Assembly: GCA_010094045.1 (NCBI GenBank)
Contig: ML986662.1
Location: 79,737 to 143,736, forward strand
DNA length: 64,000 bases
Direction: 5' to 3'
From: Lojkania enalia
Lineage: Eukaryota > Ascomycota > Dothideomycetes > Pleosporales
The stretch's first letter is position 1, and each line of letters opens with the position of its first letter. The translations under genes were made by a program, and so were the position numbers. The notes beneath the pieces were generated by a model. The model was given only the letters and a program-made list of their open reading frames with translations, had not been told where the DNA came from and did not search any database. Shown here piece by piece: positions 33,551 to 46,100 of this stretch.

Positions 33551-35376
33551 TTATATAGAAGAACTTAATACTACTAGTAATAGCTTCTTTAATAATATCG
33601 CATCGATTATTTATTTAATTATATCTAAGTTTAAAATATACCTAATTTAGTTTAGGTTATAATATTTATATATTATTATATTAAATTATTTAGTTATCTA
33701 GATAGAATCTTAGAGACTTTCTATTAATTAAAGCCTTTAGGTTTAGAACTTTCTATCCTCTACGATTAGAATTGCCTTTAGAAAAGCCGCGTAGAGTACG
33801 CCTAGGTAGAAACTTAGAGACTACTAATAATCTATCAGAATTAGAAGCAACCGCTAATATCTAACTATAATTCACCTTCTAATTTCTATACTAGAATTGA
33901 TATATATATAAGTCGTAGTAAGAGTAAGCTTCTATCTATACGTATAGAACAACTGTTACCTCCTATAAAGGGCCCTATAATAGGTAGACCTCTCTCTATA
34001 GAGCCTATAATAAAGAACCTATTTAATTTAGAGGGAAATTAGAGTAAACTAACCCTTAAAGAATAAATTGTAATTTTATAGGAGGAGATTATATACTTAA
34101 TATAATAGAGAACTATTAGTCCTAATTAACCTCTATAAACTACTAAATCAGAACTAATAATACACTAGGAAACTTTTACGACTTCCCTAGTAAGAAATCT
34201 TTTAGCTACCCCTAAGCCTCTTTAAACCTACCTTACTAAACATACGCCTAAGATTAGAAGCCTTATAGATAGTAGTAAACCTATATTTAAATAATAGCGA
34301 GCCTCGATCTTAGACTAACTTAAGATTAATATAGATTACTATCTAATAGAGCGTATATATATAGTATTAGTATAGGAATATACCTCTAGTACTATAAAAG
34401 GGTATCTAGAGCTAAAATACCTAGCTAAATTAGACTAGTATTAGTTTAAGAATGCTGAAAAAATAATTTTACTTCTACGATTGTATTTTATTATAGGTAA
34501 TAAAGAGATAGAGGTATAACAGGTGTTTTAGATCTTAAGAATAAATAAGGGAGAAGTATTCCCAACTTTTAAAGCTTGCTTTATTAGTACAGCTATTAGA
34601 GGATCTATATCCTAATCTAAGTAGTTCTTCTATCTATAAGATAAGATTCTTCCCAGCTTAAGGATACTAAACCTTAACTTTAAGCTTATATAGAAAGGCT
34701 CCTTTAATACTATAGTCGCCTACTTAATAGCCTATAATATAGAAAGGAGAAGTATTTCTAACCTTCTAGAACGAACTACTAGTCTATAAGTTATAGTTAA
34801 AATAAATTTAGATTGGTACTAGAAGGTTTCTAAGAGTTTATCTAAGGTAACCTATAATCTAATACTACCCTAATCTACCCTAGTATTAATATCTTATTCT
34901 ACTATAATCGCTTCCTAATAACCTAATAAGACTCTCGTACCTAAAAGATATACGACCCTAGGTAATTACTATAATTATAGTAAACTAGGATATTTTACGA
35001 ACGAATATATAGTTTTTAGAATATAAGAGATAAAGGTTAAATAAAAAGAGATTAAGGAAGAAGAGTTTTTAGACGTAAGTAAGTACTATTTAAATAGTTC
35101 TTAGGTGGGAAATAGAGACGTCTAGAAAAACTCTCTATCTTAGGTTTAAACAAGTATAACTTATTAAACATCGATTTATCGTATTTATTTAGAAGAAAGT
35201 ACTTTTAAATTCCTACTATTCTATATTTAAAAGGCGTTGGTATACAACTAAATACTCTTGTTAATACTAGTACCTAAAGCTTCCTATTCCTTAATTCTAT
35301 AGTAGCTAGATTACTCTTCTAAGCTCTATATATATTAATACAGCGTTTACCCTTTAAAATTACTATTAAAGGTTTT

Positions 35377-36306
35377 NNNNNNNNNNNNNNNNNNNNNNNN
35401 NNNNNNNNNNNNNNNNNNNNNNNNNNNNNNNNNNNNNNNNNNNNNNNNNNNNNNNNNNNNNNNNNNNNNNNNNNNNNNNNNNNNNNNNNNNNNNNNNNNN
35501 NNNNNNNNNNNNNNNNNNNNNNNNNNNNNNNNNNNNNNNNNNNNNNNNNNNNNNNNNNNNNNNNNNNNNNNNNNNNNNNNNNNNNNNNNNNNNNNNNNNN
35601 NNNNNNNNNNNNNNNNNNNNNNNNNNNNNNNNNNNNNNNNNNNNNNNNNNNNNNNNNNNNNNNNNNNNNNNNNNNNNNNNNNNNNNNNNNNNNNNNNNNN
35701 NNNNNNNNNNNNNNNNNNNNNNNNNNNNNNNNNNNNNNNNNNNNNNNNNNNNNNNNNNNNNNNNNNNNNNNNNNNNNNNNNNNNNNNNNNNNNNNNNNNN
35801 NNNNNNNNNNNNNNNNNNNNNNNNNNNNNNNNNNNNNNNNNNNNNNNNNNNNNNNNNNNNNNNNNNNNNNNNNNNNNNNNNNNNNNNNNNNNNNNNNNNN
35901 NNNNNNNNNNNNNNNNNNNNNNNNNNNNNNNNNNNNNNNNNNNNNNNNNNNNNNNNNNNNNNNNNNNNNNNNNNNNNNNNNNNNNNNNNNNNNNNNNNNN
36001 NNNNNNNNNNNNNNNNNNNNNNNNNNNNNNNNNNNNNNNNNNNNNNNNNNNNNNNNNNNNNNNNNNNNNNNNNNNNNNNNNNNNNNNNNNNNNNNNNNNN
36101 NNNNNNNNNNNNNNNNNNNNNNNNNNNNNNNNNNNNNNNNNNNNNNNNNNNNNNNNNNNNNNNNNNNNNNNNNNNNNNNNNNNNNNNNNNNNNNNNNNNN
36201 NNNNNNNNNNNNNNNNNNNNNNNNNNNNNNNNNNNNNNNNNNNNNNNNNNNNNNNNNNNNNNNNNNNNNNNNNNNNNNNNNNNNNNNNNNNNNNNNNNNN
36301 NNNNNN
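35377..36306. other. Assembly gap (930 N)
   Basis: A run of 930 undetermined bases inside A-1. Alignment of both edges to A-2 predicts 2896 bp in this place (see findings). Confidence 0.99.
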
Positions 36307-38218
36307 CCTTCTACTAGAACAACTAGAGTTCTCTATTACCTATAATCGACCGAGTATAAGTAACTCTACCCTATACAACTATTAGAATATCCCTATATTA
36401 GATTCTATATAGATTTAAGCCCCGTTAGAGTTGGGATTAGAAATATTTTATTAATCCTATTACTATAATAGATAAATTAAATTGTAAGGACGCTTTAGCT
36501 CTAGTAACTTATATATATATAGCCTAGGAAACCGTAAAGGCTAATATTAAGAAGGCTTAAAATCATATACAATCTATTATTAACTATTACTAGTAACCAA
36601 TTAATTAGTAGATTAGTAATATAGTCTACCTAAATACTAAGAACCTTACGGTCTAGAGATTAAGCTAAAAGCTATCCGATTAATAGAAAGGCCCTTTTAA
36701 AGTACTAGAATAGGTTAGAAACTTATACTATTTACAGCTACCCTTAGAGTTGAGAATATATAATGTCTTCGCACTAAACCTACTATATAAGAACCCCTAG
36801 GACCTTCTACTAGGGTAAGAAGCTCTAAAACCACCCGCTATCGCTATTAAGGGGGTAGAAGAGTAGGAGGTTAAAGAAATACTAGCTAGTAAGCTATATT
36901 ATAAGACCCTTAAATACTATATGAAATAGGTAGGATATAATCTTAACCCGGTCTAGTATAAAGCCTTAAATTTTATAGGTTTACCTTATAAGCTAAGAAC
37001 TTTTTATAATAAGTATCCGAATTAGCTAGGACCCCTAAAAGCCCTAACTAAATAGATTAAGATATATAAGAATAGTATAGAAAATATAGATTATCTAGTA
37101 GATAATAATATATAAGAGTTAAATAGTAGATTAAAAAACTAAAGTATAGGCCTAAAATTACTCCTTTATAGAATTTAGAGGGTTTAATAGCAGGCTATTA
37201 GATACCTCTCTAGTCCTCTCCTTCTCTACTCTTCTTCCCCTTTTTTCCCTCTAGACTCCCCCTAAACCTCCCCCACCTTATTTTTAGCTACCCGAGAGTG
37301 CTGTAATATCAGCCTAAAGGCTAGATATTAGAGCCTTTAGGGCCGAAATCTAATAGAGTAACTTAGTACCCTAGTAGAATAAAGCTACCTAAATACTAGC
37401 TATAAAAAGGCTATCTTTCTAACTCTTTACAATCTAGGCTATAAGTACTAGGCTGTAAGTAAACTCTAAAACAGCCTTAAAGGCTACTTTTTTATCCTTC
37501 TTATCCCCTACGTATTAGGCTGCTACCTATAGTTTAAGATAGCCCTAGAGGACTAGAAACTTCTTCTTATAGTAGGAGGGGATCTATAAGTATATTAGTA
37601 GTAAGTACCCTACTAATATTAGATACGATTTATATAGGGTTGCACTTTTTATTTTATAAGATATAATACTTACATTTTTTTAATCTTAGAGACTAAAAGG
37701 AAAATATTATATACTACCTATAGGTAAGCGCGTGTATAGCCTAAAGGTAGATAATCTAGAAAACTTCTAAAGAGGCTCTAGAAGGTAAGTAGAGTAGTAT
37801 ATTAATTAATTTTTTCTATAAGGTGTTAGTAATACTTTAATAATTAACGGTTTTAGAGATATATAATAATACGTACGGAGTAGAAGTTATTATTTAGTTA
37901 AGAAAGCTTAGTTAATAGTAATCTAGTAATATATTAAGGCTAGTAAACGCTTATTACTATACGCGACGAAATTGCAATATTAATAAACTATTATAATAGT
38001 AGTTACCAGCTAATATATAGGTTAATTATACTTACCGTAAAAACCTTACTTAATATTACGTTAATAAATACATCTCTATAAGTAACCGCGCATATTAGCT
38101 TTTACCGGTAAATACCTCCTTAAAGAAATTTCTTTATACTAGAACCCATCCGTAACAGCCCTAATTCCCTTCTAAACTAGTGTAGATAGGGATTATTAGC
38201 CTATAAGGAGGGGGGTAG

Positions 38219-38497
38219 TATAATAATACAAAGAAATCGTTCTATAAAAAGCTTTATATACAACCTTATCCTAAAGCTTTTCGCTTATCTTATCTTACCC
38301 CTAGTTCTACCCCTTTTCCCTTCCGTATATAGTTGTATACTCCCTTATAAGTAGCTTGGTAGTTCTTCTATATTCTTTCGTATAAGGCCTATAGGTGTTA
38401 ATAGAATTTCTAGGTCCCTAAACTCCCACACACTTCTATATACCTCTAAGTAGATTTATACTATATTTAGACCTATTATCTTACCTGCGCTGTTATA
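38219..38497 (+). repeat. Element A-1 right LTR (279 bp)
   Basis: Starts TATAATAATAC, ends GCTGTTATA, preceded by a GGGGGG purine tract. Confidence 0.88.
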
Positions 38498-41337
38498 ATT
38501 ACTAGTAATTATATCTATAATCTTTATAAAGAAACTTAGAGGTAGTTTCTAATTCTATATAGATTATAGAGCCCTAAATACTATTACTATTAAGAACTAA
38601 TACCCGATTCTACTAATTTAAGAAATATTAGCCTAACTTAGTAAGGCTAAATACTATATAAAACTCGATATTATTACCGCGTTTAATAAGCTAAGGATTG
38701 CTAAAAAAGATAAATAGAAGACTACTTTTTATATACGCTACAGGCTATTTAAATATCTAGTAATACCCTTTAGCCTAGCTAATACTTTAAGTATATTCTA
38801 GTACTTTATAAATAATATACTAAGACTATACTTTAATATATTCTATACTATCTATATTAACAATATCCTAATATTTAGTAAGAATCTAAAGGATTATAAG
38901 TAATATATCTAGCTAGTTTTTAAAGCCTTAAAAGCGAATAGTCTACAGCTTAATATAAATAAGTATAAGTTCTACTAGTTAGAAGTAACCTACCTAGGGT
39001 ATATAATTACTATAGAAGAGATCTATATAGACCTAAAGAAGGTAGAGATAATTATTAACTAAAAATACTTTAAAAATATAAAAGATATTTAAGCTTTTAT
39101 AGGCTTCGCGAATTTCTACTAATAATTTATTAGCAACTTCTTATAGAAAGTCTCTTCCTTAGTAGCCCTAACTAAGTAGAACATTCGATTTAACTAGAAT
39201 AATAGCTGTTAATATTCCTTCGACTATCTAAAGGATGCCTTTATCTCTATACTAATTTTCTAATACTTTAACCCTAAGCTACTAATAGTAGTAGAAGCCG
39301 ATATATTTAACTTTATAATAGCCGGCGTGCTGTCCTAAAGAGGTGCTAATAGTAAACTAAGATCTATTATCTACTTCTCTAAGCGTATAAACCCTGCTAA
39401 AAGTAACTACGAGATATATAATAAGAAACTACTCGTAATTATCTAATATTTTAAATAATAGAGGCCTGAATTAGAAGGTATAGCATTTTCTATAGAAGTA
39501 CTAAATAATTATAAGAACCTATAGTACTTTATAATAATAAAGCAGCTAAACTACTAATAGACCTATTAGTTAGAATATCTATTAAGGTTTAACTTTAGTA
39601 TTATATACCGACCTAGAAAACTTAGAGAGAAGTTTAATACCTTAACTTAAAGGTTATAAGATAAGTTTATATAAGAAGAGGCCTATAGAAATTATTAACA
39701 GATATTACTTCGTCCTAAACTATTCTAATAGATAAAAGTAGGCCGATTAATTATAGAGATTATTAACGAAGAATACCCGAACGATAATCTAATCTAAAAT
39801 ACCCTAAAGCTACTAAAAGAAGAAACCTATTAATCTAAACTTCTAATTTTAGCTAACTGTAAAGAGCGTAATAACTAACTATACTACTAAAATTAACTTA
39901 TAATACTAGGCTACGATAAGCTAAAGCTTAAGCTACTATAAGCCGTCTACAACTTACTGTCTAACAGACACCCTAATTAAGAAAAGACTTTAGAACTACT
40001 CTAGTACGAGTACTATTAGTTAAAGATATTCGACTCGGTATAACGATATATAGACTATTATTATATATGCCGAAGAAGTAAGACTTTTAGAGAGAAGTAT
40101 TATAGATTACTAAAACTATTATCTATATCTAAATAAAGGTTTTAAAATATTTTTATAGATTTTATAATCGACCTACTAGAATTAGAAGGTTGTACGAATA
40201 TTATAGTAGTAGTTAATAGGCTTAGTAAGTATAGACACCTAATACTATACGCAAGAATCGAAGCTCCTAATATTATCTAACTATTCCGTCGCTATATATA
40301 GGTTTATTATAGACTACTATATACTATTACGTCCGACTGTAGGATATAGTTTATTTCTACCTTCTACTAAGAGCTTTATAGACAGCTATAAATTAACACG
40401 TATATATTAACTAGCTTCTATTTAGAGACTAATAGCTAGATAGAGAATACTAACGCAGTAATAGAATAAGTTCTCTAAGCCTATACTAGCTATAAATAAG
40501 ATAACTAGGTTAAATAGCTACGAACAGTATAGTTTAAAGCGAACAATATAGTATCTAAATTAATAAAAGTCTCCTTATTTCTAGCCTACTTTAGCTAGCA
40601 CCTTCGAATAGGCTTCGAGCCGCCTATAGGGATCTATTAACCGCTAAAATAGTTCCTAATAGTCTAAGAAGCTAATAGACTAGTTAATAAGATAAAGAAT
40701 ATTATAGAGTATATTAGAGAAGAACTTACCTAGGTATAAGCGTTCTAATAAGAGTATACTAACCGCAAGCGCGTATTAGCTCTTAACTACTAGATTAGTA
40801 ATCTAGTCTAGCTAGATACTAGAAATATATATATATAAAGACCGTTGAAAAAGTTTAACTAGAAGAATATAGGCTCCTATAAGGTTATCGCGAAGGTGTT
40901 CTTATATACTTATAGACTAAAGCTACCCGAATCGATTAAAATACATCCTATATTTTATATATCGCTATTACAGCTAGTACTTAAGTTGTCTAACTACTTG
41001 TCTAGTTAATAAGTACATAACTCTAAACCTATTAAGATTAATAGAGAACTAGAATACCTCGTTAAGCGAATAGAAGACTTCTACTATAACTAATAGAGAC
41101 GCCGGCATAAATACCTAGTTAAGTAGACTAGCTATTACGACCTAGAATAGTACCCGGCTAGTAACTTTATTAAGATAACTACTGTAGAAGATTACTACAC
41201 TAAAAACCCGAATAAATAAGACTCGAATATAATATTATATCTAGATTCTTAATTAGGCGCTAGAATTTAATCTAAGTATATTTCTGGACGCCTATAATAA
41301 TACTATACTAATATAACGCTAGTAATAATACTACTAC

Positions 41338-41520
41338 TAATCCCTAGTATAGTACTACTATATAAACCGAACCGACCTAATTCCTAGCATAGTACTACTA
41401 TATAAACCGAACCGACCTAATTCCTAGTATAGTACTGCTATATAAACCGAACCGACCTAATCTCTAGTATAGTACTACTATATAAACCGAACCGACCTAA
41501 TCTCTAGTATAGTACTATTA
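41338..41520 (+). repeat. 40-bp minisatellite, about 4.5 units
   Basis: Units start at 41338, 41378, 41418, 41458 and 41498 (partial), each with CTAGTATAGTACTACTATAT and AACCGAACCGACC cores. It sits between the end of B's polyprotein remnant and its right LTR, in the element's 3' non-coding part. Confidence 0.85.
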
Positions 41521-41657
41521 TACGATAATAACTGATTGTATTAATATACCTGTAACCTTAACTAATACTAGTATTAATAACTACTACTTAATTATAAATA
41601 ACCTAAATATAATACGAAGACTTAACTCGTAGAAACTTATAACTAAGAGGGGGGTAC

Positions 41658-41960
41658 TATTATAGTAATACCGCAACACCTCTATACTTATACTACTTTT
41701 ACTATAATACCTAAACTAGCTGCTAGCGATAGCTATTAGCTACTAGCTAGAATATAACCGACTTATTATAACCACGATAGAGGAAGGTTTTACTAACCTA
41801 ACTAGCCCGTATAGTAGTATAGACCTAGCCCCTATAAAAACCTATATAATATAGATATCTCTATTCTTTACGTAATATCTTAATATTTATATATAGTATA
41901 TAGTAATAGAGTTAACTATCTAAAGTACGATTAACTAACTATATATAAACATCCGTAATA
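41658..41960 (+). repeat. Element B right LTR (303 bp)
   Basis: Starts TATTATAG, ends CCGTAATA; followed by GAGTA (41961-41965). Confidence 0.85.
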
Positions 41961-41965
41961 GAGTA

Positions 41966-42387
41966 CTAGAATTGCTAGTTCTTCGAATATAATAAGTATA
42001 TTTAGAAGTCTAATATAGTAATAAAATAAATCTACGAGAATAATTATATAGAACTTAATCTTCTAAGAAAATCTTCTATTTTATATAGTTAGGTCTAAGA
42101 CTACTAAGCTTAACTTATTAGGTCTATTAGATCTATTAGGTCTATTCTACTATACCTAATACTTCTACTATTATTATATATATAGGTTGTATTATACCTT
42201 ATTATCTAGCTAATTATCTCCCTAGTTTCTATAGTCCTACTATTTACTATCTAGTAATTAGTCCCTAATATACTTCTACCTATTATTACCTTGTTAGTTC
42301 TTATCTAAATCGACCTATATAGAGGCTAATATTAGATTACACCTTAACTATAGAAGCGGTACCTCTTAGTATTCTATATTTATAATA
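41966..42387 (-). repeat. Element C left LTR, second piece
   Basis: It continues the LTR after element B and ends TTTATAATA; it aligns to 60269-60690 without length change. Confidence 0.8.
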
Positions 42388-42679
42388 CCCGCTTCCTCTT
42401 TTATAGGTTTATCCTAAAACTTTTTAATCTATTACCTTACCTATTCTATTTAGGTGTAGTATTCTACTATTTCTAGCAGCTTATTCTAGCTTCTAATATA
42501 TTTTATATAGGTATACTATAGTACTATATTTATATTTTTCCGTTCTAGGGTCGGTACTTTATATATTTTAGTAGGTCCTACTTAACTCGCAAGTATAGCC
42601 CTATTCTTCTTTCTTTTCCCTTTCTACTATACTAAAGGTTTAACGCGAAAATACTTCTACCTATAACTATTATACTAGT

Positions 42680-43138
42680 TACTTAATTCTTTCGCTAGGT
42701 ATTATAATAGATCTATCTTACTATTATTTAAACTATTAGTCTACAAACCGCAACTATTATAGTAATACTACTCTTTCTTCTATATATAGAGAATATCTTT
42801 CTTAGGGTTTATCCTATGATCTTTCTCTAACTGAGGATACCCTTCGCCGTTTCCTAGCGAACATATCGAAGGCTTATAAGAAGTCTACCTCTACCTATCG
42901 AGATTTTATAGCTACTAAGAAAGAGGAGATTTATTACCTTAAGAAATCTGCGCATCGCTGTTATACGGCTTTTTCTTACCTAGAATATACTAAGAAACGC
43001 GTCCGTTCTCTAGAGGAGTATAGTTTAGATCTTAATAAACGAGAGGTAAAGTTAATAGAAGAGTAAGAGAAGTTGGAGGAAGAGGAGAGGAGGTCTGCTA
43101 GGTCTAAGGTACTTTCTACTACCGCTCTAAGTTCTGTA
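42680..43138 (+). pseudogene. Antisense coiled-coil reading frame inside element C
   Basis: Unrecognised. Element C is read on the minus strand, yet here the + strand holds the better protein. One frame is open from 42806 to 43063 (86 codons) and, across TAA at 43064-43066, on to 43138; upstream it passes a TAG at 42803-42805 back to about 42680. It is rich in Lys, Arg and Glu with a heptad-like pattern (LTEDTLRRFLANISKAYKK, later KRVRSLEEY and EKLEEEERR), so a long helix or coiled coil is likely. The stops fit former CAA or CAG. This piece retains more CpA/TpG than its surroundings. It could be a captured host fragment, an antisense gene of this retrotransposon group, or chance. No ATG start is identified. 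Confidence 0.4.
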
Positions 43139-46100
43139 TAAGAGGCTCCTTCTATATTACTACTACTATTACTTTCTAACTAGGCTCTACTTAACGACCT
43201 ATTATTCTAGCCTTCTAGTAAAACTCCTTTAGCTTCGTAGTATAGTTAGTTAGTTAATCTACTATATTTATAATTATATTATATCTTCTTTCTAACCCTA
43301 GTTCTATTAATTCTAGTAATTTAGTTATAAAATTAATTATAATCTATTTCTATAGTCCTTTAAGTACTTCTAACAGCTGTAAGAATTTATAAGACTTATA
43401 TCTTATAGTCTTATTCTTTCCGTATTCTAAACAATTACGAAGTACGTCTTATACTTCTTTTCTTATATTAGTAAGAGTAAAATTCTTCCTTAACCTTTAC
43501 TCTATTTCTACTACTCTTAAGTATCTCTATTCTAGCGATTTATATAATTCTTTTATTATCTACTAATATATATATAGGTATATATATAGTTGTTTTTAAG
43601 TTACGTTTTTAATTACCTTTACTACTTCGCTACTTATTAGGTATCGCTCTACTATTTATATATCCCTTAGCTTTTACTACTAAGTTTATTCTAGCGTAGT
43701 TAGTTTTATAACTTAAGTAACCTATAAATAGTTATATATAAGGGATCTATTTAATTTCTATTTTAGGATCGCGTCTCTTTTATACTTTTCCTTAGTTATA
43801 TAATCGGCTCTACGACTTAGTACGTCTACAGCTGTATTTTCTAACCCTTTCTAATATATTATCTTAAAGTTGTAGTCTGCTAATCGTTCTACCTATTATA
43901 TTTATCTTTCTATAAGTTCTTTTATTATTATAAAATACGTAAGGTTCTTATAGTCTGTCTAAACTTCGAATGGGTATTTAGTTCCTACTAAGTATATTTA
44001 CTATTCTCTTAATACTTTAACTATTATTAACAGTTTCTTATTATATACGTTGTAGTTAAGTTCTTCTAGCTTTATTTTTCTTGAAAAGTAGGCTCGTAGC
44101 CTCTATTTTCTATCTTCGTCTTACTAACTTAAATAAACGCCTATTACTTTATCTAAAGCATTAGTTTCTACTCGGAATTACTTTTCTAGGTCTAGCATCC
44201 TTAGTATTAATACTAAGGTAAAGTAGGCTTTTAATTCTTTAAAGGCTTTTTACTACGTTTCTTACTACTTAAACTCTTTTTCTTTCTTAGTAATCTCTAT
44301 TAAGGGTGCTACTACTCTAGAATATCTACTTATAAATTTTCTATAGAAATTTGCGAAGCCTAAGAATAATTAGACTTATTTAACTAAGGTAGATACTAGC
44401 TATTCTAATATTACTTTAACCTTCTCTTATTCTATTTTAATACTATCTCTAGATATCTAAAATCCTAGGAACCTTATTTCTATCTTATAAAACTTGTATT
44501 TCTCTAGAGCTATAAGTAATTTATACTTCTATAGTTTCGCTAATACTTTTCTAACGTATTCCTTATACTCTCTTAGTAATCTATTTATATAGACTAGAAT
44601 ATCGTCTAAATATACCGTTATAAATATATTTAAGTATTCCCTTAATATATTATTTATAACCGTTTAGAAGGTTGCTAGTATATTTATAAGTCCGAATAGT
44701 ATTACTAGGTATTTAAAGAGACCTTTTCTTATTTTAAATGCCATTTTCTATTTATAGCCCTCCTTTATCCAAATTTAATAGTATTCTTCTCTTATATTAA
44801 ACTTTATAAACTACTTAGCTCTTTATAATTAACTTATAAGTTCTATTATCTTAGGTAATAGATACCTGTTTTTTTAGTTGTATTATTTAATTGTCTATAG
44901 TCTATATACAACTTTAGTTTACAATTCTTCTTTAGTATAAATAGTATTAGTAATACTATTTTACTCTAGTTTAGTTGTATATACTCTCTTGCTAAATTCT
45001 TTTAGATGTACTTTCTAAGTTCTTCTCTTTATTCTCAGTTTAAGTCGTATATTAGACTAGATTTTAGTTTCTTTTTATCCTTAATAATAATCTTATAGTT
45101 GTATTTCTTATACTTAGATAATTCTCTATTCTCTACTTCTTTATATAGCCCTATAAATTCGCTATAATCCTCTTAAATTTCTTAAAGTATACTATTATCT
45201 TATAGTTCCTTATATACTTTTCGAACTATAATAATACCTAACGTCTATTTTATCTTCTTAAAATATCTAGCTATTATAGCTGCCGATACTCTCTATATTA
45301 ACTATAGACCCGAGAGACGCCTTATCCTATACTATTCTACTACCTATTCTATCTTAGATTAGCTTTATAGCCTATAAACTATCCCTTATTACTAATCTAC
45401 TCTAGGATTATATTTAGCTAGCTAGTCTATATCTAGTAATATATTAAATTTTCCTAGGTTTATAATATTAATACTCTTTATATTAGTATATCCTATAATA
45501 TTAAGCGCTCGCTTCTTAGTTTCTATTAATATAATTCCTCTACTATAGTCCATTAGCTTATTATCTACTAGGTATATTATATAAGGTACTACTTTTTCCC
45601 TTTTTTTCCCTTTACTCTATATTATTCTCGTAAACCTATTACGCTGATATAAATATATCTAAAGCTCTACTATTAAGTAGTATTTTAAGCTTCCTCCTAT
45701 TAAACTCCGCTTAGAGTACTATATATAAAAGTACTATACTAGTAACCCTTCTAATAACTTTCTTATCTAGTTCTTTAGCGTAGCTATTGCTTTAGAGGCT
45801 ACTTAGTTTTTTAACTAAGATAAGAAGAACTCTACCTTTTTTTTCTCTTCTTTATACAGCGGATATCTATCTATACTATATCTTATCTATAGTTTTTAGG
45901 TATAAGCGGCCTTTACCTACTTACTATATATCTTATACTTCTATTCTAAGAAATACTATTACTATTTAATTAGTTAGTAATCTTCGTCTAATTCTTACTA
46001 TTTAAGTATTCTAAATACTTCTTAGTAGTACTAGTATTTAACTATATATTATTTCTAGTTTAAAGCTTTATATTCCTCTAAATATATATTATCTTTAGGA

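Larger units (their letters stand above)
33272..38497 (+). mobile_element. Ty3/gypsy chromovirus A, copy 1 (contains assembly gap)
   Basis: Inserted within B's RT region: 279-bp LTRs (33272-33550, 38219-38497) and target duplication ATTAC (33267-33271, 38498-38502). A purine tract (AAGGAGGGGGG) precedes the right LTR. The interior matches copy A-2: 33272-35376 (2105 bp) corresponds to 47916-50020 and 36307-38497 (2191 bp) to 58031-60221, with identical lengths. The RT part is hidden by the N gap. A chromodomain remnant (ILASKLYYKTLKYY, then KLRTFYNKYPN) is at about 36.87-37.03 kb. Its left LTR keeps TGTAATAATGC, so it is a little less mutated at that edge. Confidence 0.88.
30651..41960 (+). 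mobile_element. Ty3/gypsy chromovirus B, inserted in C's left LTR
   Basis: Bounded by 303-bp LTRs (30651-30953 and 41658-41960) and the target duplication GAGTA (30646-30650, 41961-41965). A purine tract (AAGAGGGGGG) before the right LTR sets + orientation. Removing nested A-1 leaves 6079 bp. In order: gag with a zinc-knuckle remnant (YYKYSSKRYILLEY, about 31.92-31.97 kb), an aspartic protease remnant (LINTRATSY, about 32.3 kb), RT resuming after A-1 at 38.5 kb with TIYINNILIFSK (YLDDILIYSK expected, about 38.86 kb), RNase H, integrase (about 40.1-40.5 kb, with ETNSQTEN) and a C-terminal chromodomain remnant ending YPASNF near 41.16 kb. Chromodomains direct integration to heterochromatin in this clade. 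Full of stops of the CpA-to-TpA type. Confidence 0.85.
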
